DNA of 64,000 nt from Alviniconcha marisindica. Lineage: Eukaryota > Mollusca > Gastropoda > Provannidae. Below, in pieces: positions 33,190 to 44,907 of the stretch. The stretch lies in NCBI GenBank assembly GCA_018857735.1, contig JABMCL010001586.1, forward strand, positions 744,501 through 808,500, in the 5' to 3' direction. Each line of letters begins with the position of its first letter. Within the stretch, counting starts at the first letter, position 1. A program made the translations under genes and the position numbers. The notes beneath the pieces were generated by a model, which ran no database searches, had not been told where the DNA came from, and saw nothing but the letters and a program-made list of their open reading frames with translations.

Positions 33190-36100
33190 TTTTGTACTCC
33201 CCCCCCCCCCACTCTGTCTCTCTTGTACTCCCCCCCCCCCACTCTGTCTCTCTTTGTACCCCCCCACTTGTCTCTCTTTGTACCCCCCCCCCACTCTGTC
33301 TCTCTTTGTACCCCCCCCCCACTCTGTCTCTTTGTACTCCCCCCTCTCTCTCTTTGTACCCCCCCCCCACTCTGTCTCTCTTTGTACCCCCCCCCCACTC
33401 TTCTCTCTTTGTCTCCCCCCCCCCCCACTCTGTCTCTCTTTGTACCCCCTCCCCCACTCTGTCTCTCTTGGTACCCCCCCCCCCCCAAACTGTCTCTCTT
33501 TGTACCCCCCCCCCACTCTGTCTCTTTGTACTCCCCCCCACTCTCTCTTTGTACCCCCCCCCACTCTGTCTCTCTTCTCCCCCCCCCACTCTGTCTCTCT
33601 TTGTACCCCCCCCCACTCTGTCTCTCTTTGTACCCCCCCCCACTCTGTCTCTCTTTGTACCCCCTCCCCCCACTCTGTTTCCCTTTGTACCCCCTCCCCC
33701 ATCTGTCTCTCTTTGTACCCCCCACTCTGTCTCTCTTTGTACCCCTCCCCCACTCTGTCTCTCTTGGTCCCCCCCCCCCCAATCTGTCTCTCTTGTAACC
33801 CCCCCCCCCCCATCTGCCTCTCTTTGTACCCACCCCCACACTGTCTCTCTTTGTACCCCCCCCACTCTGTCTCTCTTTGTACCCCCCCCCCCCACTCTGT
33901 CTCTTTTTGTACCGCCCACCCCACTCTGTCTATCTTTGTATTCCTCCCCCCCCCCCCCCCCCACTCTGTCTCTCTTTGTACCCCCCCCCCCCCATCTGTC
34001 TCTCTTTGTACCCCCCCCTACTCTGTCTCTCTTTGTACCCCCTCCCACTCTCTCTTTGTACCCCCCCCCCACCTCTGTCTCTCTTTGTACCCCCCCACCT
34101 CTGTCTTCTTTGTACTCCCCCCCCCCCCCCCTCTGTCTCTCTTTGTACCCCCACCCCACACTGGTCTCTCTTTGTACCCCCCCCCCCCCCGCACTCTGTC
34201 TCTCTTTTTACCCCCCACTCTGTCTCTCTTTGTAACCCCCCCTCCCCCCACTCTGTCTCTCTTTGTACCCCCCCCCCCCACTCTGTCTCTCTTTGTAAAC
34301 CCCCCACTCTGCTCTCTTTGTACCCCCCCACTCTGTCTCTCTTTGTACCCCCCCCCCCACTCGTCTCTCTTTGTACTCCCCCTCTGTCTCTCTTTGTACC
34401 CCCCACTCTGTCTCTCTTTGTACCCCCCCCACTCTGTCTCTCTTTGTACCCCCCCCCAGTCTGTCTCTCTGTCCCCCACCCCACTCTGTCTCTCTTGGGA
34501 CCCCCACCAATCTGTCTCTCTTTGTACCCCCCCCCTCTGTCTCTCTTTGTACCCCCCCCCCCCACTTTTTTCTCTCTTTGTACCCCCACCACTCTGTCTC
34601 TCTTTGTACCCCCCCACTCTCTCTTTGTACCCCCCCACTCTGTCTCTCTTTGTACCCCCCCCCCCCACTCTGTCTCTCTTTGTACCCCCCCCCCACCTCT
34701 GTCTCTCTTTGTACTCCCCCACCCACTCTGTCTCTCTTTGTACCCCTCCCCCACTCTGTCTCTCTTTGTACCCCCTCCCCCACTCTGTCTCTCTTGGTAC
34801 CCCCCCCCCCCAATCTGTCTCTCTTTGTACCCCCCACTCTCTGCTCTCTGTACCCCCCCCCCCCCCACAGTGTCTCTCTTGTACCCCCCCACGCTGTCTC
34901 TCTTTGTACCCCCCCCACCCCTCTGTCTCTCTTTGTAGCCCTCCCACTCTGCTACTCTTTGTACCCCCCCCCACTCTGTCTCTCTTTGTACCCCCCCCCC
35001 CCCATTCTGTCTCTCTTTGTACCCCCCCACTCTGTCTCTCTTTGTACCCCCCCCCCCACAGTCTGTCTCTCTTTGTACCCCCCCCCACTCTGTCTCTTTG
35101 GTACCCCCCCCCCCAATCTGTCTCTCTTTGTACCCCCCACTCTGTCTCTCTTTGTACCCCCCCCCCCCACTTTGTCTCTCTTTGTACCCCCCCACTCTGT
35201 CTCTCTTTGTACTCCCCCCCACTCTCTCTTTGTACCCCCCACTCTGTCTCTCTTTGTACCCCCCCACTCTGTCTCTCTTTGTACCCCCCCCCCCCACTCT
35301 GTCTCTCTTTGTACTCCCCCACCCACTCTCTCTTTGTACCCCCTCCCCCACTCTGTCTCTCTGGTACCCCCCCCCCCCCAATCTGTCTCTCTTTGTACCC
35401 CCCCACTCTGCCTCTCTGTACCCCCCCCCCCCACAGGTCTTCTTTGTACCCCCCACTCTGTCTCTCTTTGTACCCCCCCCCCCCCCCCACTCTGTCTCTC
35501 TTTGTACCCCCCCCTTCATCGCTTCTTTGTATCCCCCCCCCCCACTCTGTCTCTCTTTGTACCCCCCCATTCTGTCTCTCTTTGTACCCCCCCACTCTGT
35601 CTCTCTTTGTACCCCCTCCCACTCCCCTCTTTGTACCCCCCCCCACTCTGTCTCTCTTTGTACCCCCCCCCCCCACTCTGTCCCCTCTTTGGGATCCCCC
35701 CCACTCTGTCTCTCTTTGTACCCCCCTTGTCTCTCTTTTTGTACCCCCCCCCCCCCCCGCACTCTGTCTCTCTTTGTAACCCCCCCCCCCCACTCTGTCT
35801 CTCTTTGTAAACCCCCCACTCTGTCCTCTTTGTACCCCCCCACTCTGTCTCTCTTGTACCCCCCACTCTGTCTCTCTTTGTACCCCCCCCCCCACTCTGT
35901 CTCTCTTGTACCCCCCCCCCACTCTCTCTTTGTGCCCCCCCCCCACTCTGTCTCTCTTTGTACCCCCCCACTCTGTCTCTCTTTGTACCCCCCACTCTGT
36001 CTCTCTTTGTACCCCCCCCCCCCCCCCCTCTGTCTCTCTTTGTACTCCCCCCCCCCCAGTCTGTCTCTTTTGTACCCCTCCACCCCCACTCTGTCTCTCT

Positions 36101-37830
36101 TTGTACCCCCCACCCCAGTCTGTCCTCTTTGTACCCCCCCCCCAATCTGTCTCTCTTGGTACCCCCCCCCCCAATCTGTCTCTCTTTGTACCCCCCCCCC
36201 CACCTGTCTCTCTTTGTACCCCCCCCCCACTCTGTCTCTCTTTGTACACCCCACTCTGTCTCTCTTTGTACCCCCCCCCCCCCCGCCCCCACTCTGTCCT
36301 CTTGTACCGCCCACCCCACTCTGTCTTCTTTGTATCCCCCCCCCCCCCCCACTCTGTCTCTCTTTGTACCCCCCCGAACTTCTCTTTGTACCCCCCCCCC
36401 ACTCTCTCTTGTCCCCCCCCACTCTGTCTCTCTTGTACCCCCCCCCCACTCTGTCTCTCTTGTACCCCCACACCACTCTGTCTCTCTTTGTACCCCACCC
36501 CCCACTCTGTCTCTCTTTGTACCCCCACCCCCCCTCTGTCTCTCTTTGTACCCCACCCCACTCTGTCTCTCTTTGTACCACCCCACTCTTCTCTCTTTGT
36601 AAACCCCCCACTCTGTCTCTCTTTGTACCACCCCCCCCCACTCTGTCTCTCTTTGTACCACCACCCCCACTCTGTCTCTCTTTGTACTCCCCACTCTGCC
36701 TCTCTTTGTACCCCCCCCACTCTGTCTCTCTTTGTACTCCCCCCCCCACTCTGTCTCTCTTTGTAACCCCCCCCCCCCCCGTCTCTCTCTGTACCCACCC
36801 CCACTCTGTCTCTCTTTGTCCCCCCGCCCCCGTCTCCTTTGTACCCCCCCCCTCTCTCTTTGTACCCCCCCACTCTGTCTCTCTTTGTACTCCCCCCCCC
36901 CACTCTGTCTCTCTTTGTACCCCCCAATCGTCTCTCTTTGTACCCCATGTACTGTCTTTGTATCCCCCCCCCCACTCTGTCTCTCTTTGTACTCCCCCCC
37001 CAAATCTGTCTGTCTTGTACCCCCCAACTCTGTCTCTCTTTGTACCCCCCACTCTGTCTCTCTTTGTCCCCCCCCCCCACTCTGTCTCTCTGACCCCCCC
37101 CACTCTGTCTCTCTTTTACCCCCCCAACTCTGTCCTCTTGTACCTCTCCCCGCCCCACGCTGTCTCTCTTTGTACCCCCCCCCACTCTGTCTCTCTTTGC
37201 CCCCCCCCCCCCGTCTCTCTTTGTACCCCCACTCTGTCTCTCTTTGTAAACCCCCCCCCCCCTCTGTCTCTCTTTGTACCCCCCCCCCCCACTCTGTCCT
37301 CTTTGTACCCCCCCAACTCTGTCTCTCTTTGTACCCCCCCACTCTCTCTCTCTTTGTACCCCCCCCACCCTTTTCTTGTACACCCCCCCACTCTGTCTCT
37401 CTTTGTATCCCCCCCAAATCTTCTCTCTTGTACCTCTCCCCGCCCCACGCTGTCTCTTTTGTACCCCCCCCCACTCTGTCCTCTCTTTGTCCCCCCCCCC
37501 CCCCCGTCTCTCTTTGTACCCCCCACTCTGTCTCTCTTGTAACCCCCCCCCCCCCCCCCTGTCTCTCTTTGTACCCCCCCCCACTCTGTCTCTCTTTGTA
37601 CCCCCCAACTCTTCTCTCTTTGTATCCCCCCCCCCCACCTCTCTCTCTCTTGTACCCCCCCCCACTCTGCTCTCTTTGTCACCCCCACTCTGCTTCTTGT
37701 ATTCCCGCCCCCCCCCCCCCCCCAACTCTGTCTCTCTTGTACCTCTCCCGCCACGTCTCTTTGTATTCCCCCCCCCCCACTCTGTCTCTCTTTGTCCCTC
37801 CCCCCACTCTATCTCTCTTTGTCCTAATCT
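33190..37830. repeat. C-rich ~28-bp minisatellite, about 4.6 kb and 165 copies
   Basis: The core is ACTCTGTCTCTCTTTGTAC followed by a C-run of 4 to 18 bases; the C-run is the main source of length variation. Sub-variants (CAATCTGTCTCTCTTGGTAC, GTCTCTCTTTGTAAAC, TTTTTGTACC) recur in blocks, for example a similar order near 33,430-33,560, 34,750-34,850 and 35,330-35,420, which suggests segmental duplication within the array. Open frames reach about 1,280 codons on the minus strand and about 870 on the plus strand, in all phases; they are composition artefacts. It is the largest single feature of the window. Confidence 0.98.
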
Positions 37831-38232
37831 CGTTTGCAACTTGTGCAATAGCATGCTAGCTTTTGAACTTGAGCTAATGAGTATTGATTATATGTGCGTA
37901 GTGTTGTCGGGTTGTAATGTTGTCTTGTTTTTCCTCTTTGGACACTTGTATTGCCCCCTTTAGTGGATGTCGGTCCGTTTCTTCATGGATTGCCTGTTAA
38001 AGGCGTTACACTACCTTCGATTGATTCATCTTCTTAGCAGTTAACTGCAACCTTTCGGCTCCTCACAGGAAACACTCCAAAACTCAGCCGTGTGTGTCCG
38101 TGGTGACAGCTGACACACTTTGCTTGTCCAATGACTAGTCCCCTAGGTTAGGTTGTGGTGAATTTGCCCCATTACAGTAGACAGTCTGACAGGTAAAATT
38201 GCAATGGCATAGTCTGGCAGGCAGGTAAAACT

Positions 38233-38234
<2 letters not shown>
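37831..38234. other. unique spacer, nothing recognised
   Basis: Non-repetitive; no gene recognised. Confidence 0.4.

Positions 38235-38320
<86 letters not shown>
38235..38320. repeat. (AC)n microsatellite
   Basis: About 88 bases of AC with one GC slip. Confidence 0.98.
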
Positions 38321-38322
<2 letters not shown>

Positions 38323-38635
38323 TTTCCAACATATATTAAAACAGCATCCTACAGAGTGGGGGGATGGGGGCGAAAAACAAACAAAAAAGCTAAACGACTT
38401 TTCGCGCAGTTGACAGGGGTGTAAAACTTTGCCTGCTGAATCTCTCTGGCATACACCACTGAGCATCCCCCCCCCCCTCCCCGACTCTCTCTCTCTCTCG
38501 AGAGAGACGTTTTTCCTGTATATTTACAGCTGACCAGCAATTTAGTTGTTTTTTTCGGCACTCGATAGATTGAGCATGTAATTCAGTAGAGTGATGGTGG
38601 CATGCTTGCCTGGCTTATTTCGTGTGTGCCTCCGT

Positions 38636-39162
38636 CCATGCACCCGTCCCACTGTGTATCGCACCAACGTATTGTGTCGTCGCTGTTGCACCCGTCCCAC
38701 TGTGTATCGCACCAACGTATTGTGTCGTGGCTGTTGCACCCGTCCCACTGTGTATCGCACCAACGTATTGTGTCGTCGCTGTTGCAGCCGTCCCACGTGA
38801 CGCACAACGTATTGTGTCGTGGCTGTTGCACCGTCCCACTGTGTATCGCACCAACGTATTGTGTCGTGGCTGTTGCACCCGTCCCACTGTGTATCGCACC
38901 AACGTATTGTGTCGTGGCTGTTGCACCCGTCCCACTGTGTATCGCACCAACGTATTGTGTCGTGCTTTGCAGCCGCCCCTGGTTACCAAGTTTGTGTCGT
39001 GCCTGTTGCACCCGTCCCACTGTGTATCGCACCAACGTATTGTGTCGTGGCTGTTGCACCCGTCCCACTGTGTATCGCACCAACGTATTGTGTCGTCGCT
39101 GTTGCACCCGTCCCACTGTGTATCGCACCAACGTATTGTTTCGTGGCCGTTGCAGCCGTCGA
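38636..39162. repeat. 48-bp minisatellite, about 11 copies
   Basis: Units read TGTTGCACCCGTCCCACTGT, GTATCGCACCAACGTATTGT, GTCGTGGC. Two copies (near 38,790 and 38,965) have internal deletions. TCGTCGC and TCGTGGC junction variants are mixed. Confidence 0.97.
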
Positions 39163-39924
39163 CACGGAAAGGAGTGCGGTGGGGCAGGGGTTGATGTTTT
39201 CTTGGGTTGTTGCATTTTTCATCATTTGTGTGTGCATGTTGCTGAATTTGAATGCATCTTGCGGTGAACAAAAAATGTTTTCCTCACGGTCACAATGATC
39301 TAATGATTGTTACCGTAAGGTTGAGCAGGACAATAATTATATGAATATGGTGACGTCATGCTACAGTTCGTTCAGGCTGTTTCCCTGTCAGCTCCTCAGA
39401 TCCCGCTCAGCTTTGTAGTTGAAATTAATCATGCGTTGACGACTTGAGAGTCAAATGATGGAAAGTCATTAGCCGCCAGCTCTTCGGAAACTCTTTGGAA
39501 ACTTCAGTGGAAGATGGCTGCAGTGAGAACACTTTGCAGTCATTAAATGCCGAAAGCACCTACTTTGCTGTGAGAACCGCTTTCATTTTGTTCAGATGCT
39601 TGTAGTCATTCGACATGATGCTTTAAAAATGGTCAGCCTGTTTTGAATAGCAAATTATCTTTCCTAGAAACATCACACCGTTTCCATGAAACTCAGTTCG
39701 TCAATGGAGCATTTTTAAAGAGCGTTCATGATCTGAGGTCACCAAGGCCGACGAGATGGAAAGTGAAGCTTAGGATTGTAGCTAACGGTGCAGACGATCT
39801 CGACACGCTCTCATTTTTGTACCCCCAGCCTCAGTGTGGGTGTCGTGACTCGCCGTCACATGGCTCATTAGGCATGGATCATGAGGTAGTCCTATCCTCG
39901 GCTAATACTCCTTAAAAAACACTC
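39163..39924. other. unique sequence, no gene recognised
   Basis: A 90-codon plus-strand frame (39,643-39,915) has normal composition but no domain I know and no clear splice context. Confidence 0.4.
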
Positions 39925-39946
39925 ACGCGCGCGCACGTAGAACACA

Positions 39947-40277
<331 letters not shown>

Positions 40278-40309
40278 GATTTGCAAGGCTGACAATGTGC
40301 CGCACAGTT

Positions 40310-40875
40310 ACTGTCAGCTCAGTCACCGTGTGGCAGCTGGCAGCTCAGTCACCGTGTGGCAGCTCATGCAGTCACCATTTGGCAGCTCAGTCACCGTGTG
40401 GCAGCTCATGCAGTCACCATTTGGCAGCTCAGTCACCGTGTGGCAGCTCATGCAGTCACCATGTGGCAGCTCAGTCACCGTGTGGCAGCTCAGTCACCGT
40501 GTGGCAGCTCATGCAGTCACCGTGTGGCAGCTCAGTCACCGTGTGGCAGCTCAGTCACCATGTGACAGCTCATGCAGTCACCGTGTGGCAGCTCAGTCAC
40601 CGTGTGGCAGCTCAGTCACCATGTGGCAGCTCATGCAGTCACTGTGTGGCAGCTCAGTCACCGTGTGGCAGCTCATGCAGTCACCGTGTGGCAGCTCATG
40701 CAGTCACCGTGTGGCAGCTGGCAGCTCAGTCACCGTGTGGCAGCTCATGCAGTCACCGTGTGGCAGCTCAGTCACCGTGTGGCAACTGTCACCGTGTGGC
40801 AGCTGGCAGCTCAGTCACCGTGTGGCAGCTCATACAGTCACCGTGTGGCAGCTCATGCAGTCACCATGTGGCAGG
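40310..40875. repeat. mixed 19/23-bp minisatellite, about 27 copies
   Basis: Two unit types are interspersed: a 19-mer CAGCTCAGTCACCGTGTGG and a 23-mer that has CAGCTCATGCAGTCACC in place of CAGCTCAGTCACC. A third, short CAGCTGG unit appears several times. The order is irregular, so it is a two-letter array. Confidence 0.95.
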
Positions 40876-41546
40876 CCCCCGCAGCGGGGCAAGTAGCCGT
40901 CACCCGTCCTGGACCCCAGGCCTCTTGCGGGTCACTGGACAAAGCTTTGGGCCAGCGGAGAACGTTACTTTTGCCTTGCAGAATCTGGGACAAAAATAAG
41001 CGTGTAGAAGGCCTCCTAGTTCTTGAAGCTCACTCCTGTGTCCTTGCTATGATTGTCATGGTTCTTCAGTGTTTGGCATTATCTTTTCCAAACTCTTAAC
41101 ACTGTGTTCATGTTGAACTTTTCCATTTCTTTGTGGTAGAATTATAGGCTGGCGGAACTAGAGATTATGCAGAACGACACAAACTTAACCCACACTGCTA
41201 AAATGGTATCAGTGTTTGTTCGAGTTAAGTGTTCAAGCGTGCATCTTTGCGCAAAAAAATGTATTGTGCCGACATGTGTGCATGAATCAATTTTTTATGG
41301 CATTTTCTTCCACGTTACAATACTGATTAACCATCGATTTTCCTTTGACCTCAGCTGTGAAATGTCTCTATAATATACATTAGCGCTTATAGGACCGATG
41401 GTCACGTACCGCTGCTTTGTGAAGTTAACGTTTTGTTCGATCTATTTGCAACTTTTTGTTTGTTTGTTTGTTTTTGCTTGTATTTTGTTTGTAATACATT
41501 ACTTTTGTTGCCTCTGAAGCTAGGCTTATATCTGAAATTCGTTCTG
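40876..41546. other. unique sequence, no gene recognised
   Basis: Ordinary complexity with no recognisable element; (TTTG)n of four units near 41,455-41,472. Confidence 0.4.
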
Positions 41547-41722
41547 GTGTGATGAATAAAGTTACAATAATTATGAATAAAGAATATTTGTGGTGTGATG
41601 AATAAAGTTACAATAATTATGAATAAAGAATATTTGTGGTGTGATGAATAAAGTTACAATATGAATAAAGAATATTTGTGGTGTGATGAATAAATTTACA
41701 ATATGAATAAAGAATATTTCAG
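41547..41722. repeat. 41-46-bp tandem repeat, 4 copies
   Basis: Units read GGTGTGATGAATAAAGTTAC then AATAATTATGAATAAAGAAT; the last two copies lack the AATT segment. Confidence 0.93.
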
Positions 41723-41795
41723 CGTCGCGAGCTCGTACTTCTGTACGAAGTATAGCGCTTTATAAGATTGCTTCTTATTGTTATTATTAGTCATC
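41723..41795 (+). mobile_element. possible L2/CR1-like 3' tail
   Basis: GAAGTATAGCGCTTTATAAG followed by an ATT-rich stretch resembles the 3' end of the LINE at 11.7-13.1 kb. No coding part is present, so it is a tail-only fragment or a SINE. Confidence 0.4.
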
Positions 41796-42050
41796 TTTAT
41801 TGTGAATCATTTCTTTGTCGTTCTGATATTATGACTAACATTTACAGTATAAGCTAAATCATCTTTATTCATAAATTGTGTCTTTGTCGTTCTGATGTTA
41901 TGACTGAAATAGTATGAGTTAAATGATTTCTTTGTTGTGCTGATGTTATGACTGAAACAGTATGAGTTAAATCATTTCTTTGTCGTTCTGATGTTATGAC
42001 TGTCAATTACAGTATGATTTAAATAATCTCCATTCATAAATCGTTTCTTT
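41796..42050. repeat. ~50-bp degenerate tandem repeat, about 5 copies
   Basis: Repeated words are AATCATTTCTTTGTCGTTCT, GATGTTATGACTG and ACAGTATGAGTTAAAT. Confidence 0.82.
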
Positions 42051-42268
42051 GTTTCATGGCTTTCTCGAACATCAGGGACTGAGCGTGAGTATTGATTTGA
42101 ATTTGATACTTTATAACGTCAGTTGCGAACTACACACGTTTCTTCTTGGTTTCTTGATGTACTGGATAAAGGCTTGTTGTTGATGTACCGGAAAAAACTG
42201 TGCTTACAGTCAGAGAGATTCCGTCACCACGAAAGCCTAGGTCATACAGTTCCTGGGGTAGGTCTGCA

Positions 42269-42269
<1 letters not shown>

Positions 42270-42326
<57 letters not shown>

Positions 42327-42486
42327 GGGGGCAGAAGAGAGGGAGGGAGAGAGAGAGAGGGGGGGAGAGGAGGGGGGGGGGGAGAGAGGGGAGAGAGAGA
42401 AAGGGGAAGAGAGAGAGAGGGGAAGAGAGAGAGAGAGAGAGAGGGGGGGGGAGAGTGAGAGAGAGTGAGGGAGAGACAGACAGACA
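42270..42486. repeat. (AG)n and purine-rich tract
   Basis: About 52 bases of pure AG, then mixed GGGGAGAGAG sequence ending in (GACA)4. The + strand is almost all purine. Confidence 0.97.
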
Positions 42487-42627
42487 GACAGGGGATTGGG
42501 GCGTAAGATCGTGTTGTGGAGAAGAAAAGCAGTGAATGATGCTGATCAGTTAAACCGTCTCTGATCATCTCAGTTGAGTTGAAGCGTTCCTCGCGCGAGG
42601 AGCAAGAGACAGGAGATGCAGACAACA

Positions 42628-43675
42628 AACAAGTGGCCAACTCACCAACCAACCAAACAACCACAAAGAACAGGCCAACTCACCAACCAACCCAACCACA
42701 ATGAACAGGCCAACTCACCAACCAACCAAACAACCACAAACAACTGGCCAACTCACCAACCAACCAAACAACCACAAACAATGGCCAACTCACCAACCAA
42801 CCAAACAACCACAAACAACTGGCCAACTCACCAACCAACCAAACAACCACAAACAACAGGCCAACTCACCAACCAACCAAACAACCACAAAGAACAGACC
42901 AACTTACCAATCAACCAAACAACCACAAAGAACAGGCCAACTCACCAACCAACCAAACAACCACAAACAACTGGCCAACTCACCAACCAACCAAACAACC
43001 ACAAACAACTGGCCAACTCACCAACCAACCAAACAACCACAAACAACTGGCCAACTCACCAACCAACCAAACAACCACAAACAACTGGCCAACTCACCAA
43101 CCAACCAAACAACCACAAACGAACTGGCCAACTCACCAACCAACCAAACAACCACAAAGAACAGGCCAACTCACCAACCAACCAACAACCACAAACAACT
43201 GGCCAACTCACCAACCAACCAAACAACCACAAACAACTGGCCAACTCACCAACCAACCAAACAACCACAAACAACTGGCCAACTCACCAACCAACCAAAC
43301 AACCACAAACAACTGGCCAACTCACCAACCAACCAAACAACCACAAACAACGGCCAACTCACCAACCACCAAACAACCACAAGAACAGGCCAACTCACCA
43401 CCAACCAAACAACCACAAACAACTGGCCAACTCACCAACCAACCAAACAACCACAGGAAAACGGCCAACTCACCAACCAACAAACAACCACAAACAACGG
43501 CCAACTCACCAACCAACCAAACAACCACAAACAACTGGCCAACTCACCAACCAACCAAACAACCACAAACAACTGGCCAACTCACCAACCAACCAAACAA
43601 CTACAAAGAACAGACCAACTCACCATCCAACCAAACAATCACAAAGAACAGGCCAACTCACCAACCAACCAAACA
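42628..43675. repeat. 38-bp minisatellite, about 27 copies
   Basis: Units read CCAACTCACCAACCAACCAA then ACAACCACAAACAACTGG. Variation is mainly in the last ten bases (CAACTGG, GAACAGG, CAATGG). The + strand has few T. The long Thr/Asn/Gln/Pro frames (about 400 codons) are shared by all phases and are artefacts. Confidence 0.97.
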
Positions 43676-43784
43676 GGTCTGTGTTGTTTGTTTCTGATGA
43701 TGTTAGCAACGTGTGGATTCCCGGAGCAACATCGTCAACTATTTGCCAAACCAAGATGCATATACCCGCCCACACAACTTTACA

Positions 43785-43965
43785 GCGTGTTCGGAGTTCT
43801 GGTTACCGTAGGCTGGTGGAGCGTGTCCGTAGTCTGGTTACGATAGGCTGATGCAGCGTGTCCCTAGTCTAGTTACGATAGGCTGACGCAGCGTGTCCAT
43901 AGTTCTGGTTACGATAGGCTGACGCAGTGTGTCCATAGTTCTGGTTATGATAGGCAGATGCACCC
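43785..43965. repeat. 36-37-bp tandem repeat, 5 copies
   Basis: Units read CTGGTTACGATAGGCTGACG then CAGCGTGTCCATAGTT, moderately diverged. Confidence 0.9.
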
Positions 43966-44114
43966 AGCAAGAGGTGGGTAGGTCAGTCTGGGGCTTTGTG
44001 CCAAATCAGCCCCCGACACGAATCCAGTTTTGTAGGGGGCTGCTTCCAGCTTCACACACGTAGTGCCGTCGTTGTAGCGTTCGTCATCTGAACATCGTGG
44101 GGGTCACCCGCTAC

Positions 44115-44535
44115 ATGCAGCTGTACACTGACAACTGCAGTCTATAGGCTGAGAGGACTGCTGTACACTGACAACTGCAGTCTACAGGCTGACAGGACAG
44201 CTGTACACTGACAACTGCAGTCTATAGGCTGAGAGGACAGCTGTACACTGACAGATGCAGTCCATAGGCTGAGAGGACAGCTGTACACTGACAGATGACA
44301 GTCCATAGGCTGAGAGGACAGCTAGTACCATAGGCTGAGAGGACACTGTACACTGACAACTGCAGTCCATAGGCTGAGAGGACAAGCTCGTACACTGACA
44401 ACTGCAGTCCATAGGCTGAGAGGACAACCGTACACTGACAACTGCAGTCCATAGGCTGAGAGGACAACCGTACACTGACAACTGCAGTCTATAGGCTGAG
44501 AGGACAACTGTACACTGACAACTGCAGTCTATGAC
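44115..44535. repeat. 40-bp minisatellite, about 10 copies
   Basis: Units read TGCAGTCTATAGGCTGAGAG then GACAGCTGTACACTGACAAC. One copy near 44,320 is truncated. Confidence 0.95.
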
Positions 44536-44604
44536 CGGCGTTTTGTTCTGGATGACACCGCCACACGGGCAGCCAGCCGCGCCCCGTCCTCGGATGAACC
44601 AGTA

Positions 44605-44706
44605 AAACATTAGTTCACGTAACCAGTAAAACATTAGTTCGCGTAACCGGTAAAACATTAGTTCGTGTAACCAGTAAAACATTAGTTCACGTAACCGGTG
44701 GAACAT
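44605..44706. repeat. 24-bp tandem repeat, about 4 copies
   Basis: Units read TAAAACATTAGTTCACGTAA then CCAG. Confidence 0.93.
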
Positions 44707-44840
44707 TATGTTCGCTTGACTGCTACTGCCGAAACTTTACGCGTTCTTGTTGCGGTTGTTATGTAACTGTACGATCTACTCAAGCAGGCTTTTGGGTGTG
44801 TGTATTCAGATCGCAGAATGCTTAACTAAACATTATTAGC

Positions 44841-44841
<1 letters not shown>

Positions 44842-44904
<63 letters not shown>
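44842..44904. repeat. (AG)n microsatellite
   Basis: About 60 bases of pure AG. Confidence 0.98.

Positions 44905-44907
<3 letters not shown>

Noticed and set aside
33176..37854. Open frames of 867 codons (+) and up to 1,278 codons (-)
   Set aside because: They lie inside the C-rich minisatellite, are open in several phases at once, and consist of Pro/Ser/Leu/Cys or Arg/Glu/Gly repeats that follow from base composition.
38636..39162. CRISPR-like regular repeat
   Set aside because: Units are contiguous with no unique spacers and the context is eukaryotic. The same holds for the 53-bp array at 28.77 kb and the 50-bp array at 16.99 kb.
42628..43851. 411-codon Thr/Asn/Gln/Pro-rich frame, mucin-like
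   Set aside because: The same composition appears in more than one phase because the 38-bp unit shifts frame every copy; this is not how a selected protein repeat behaves.
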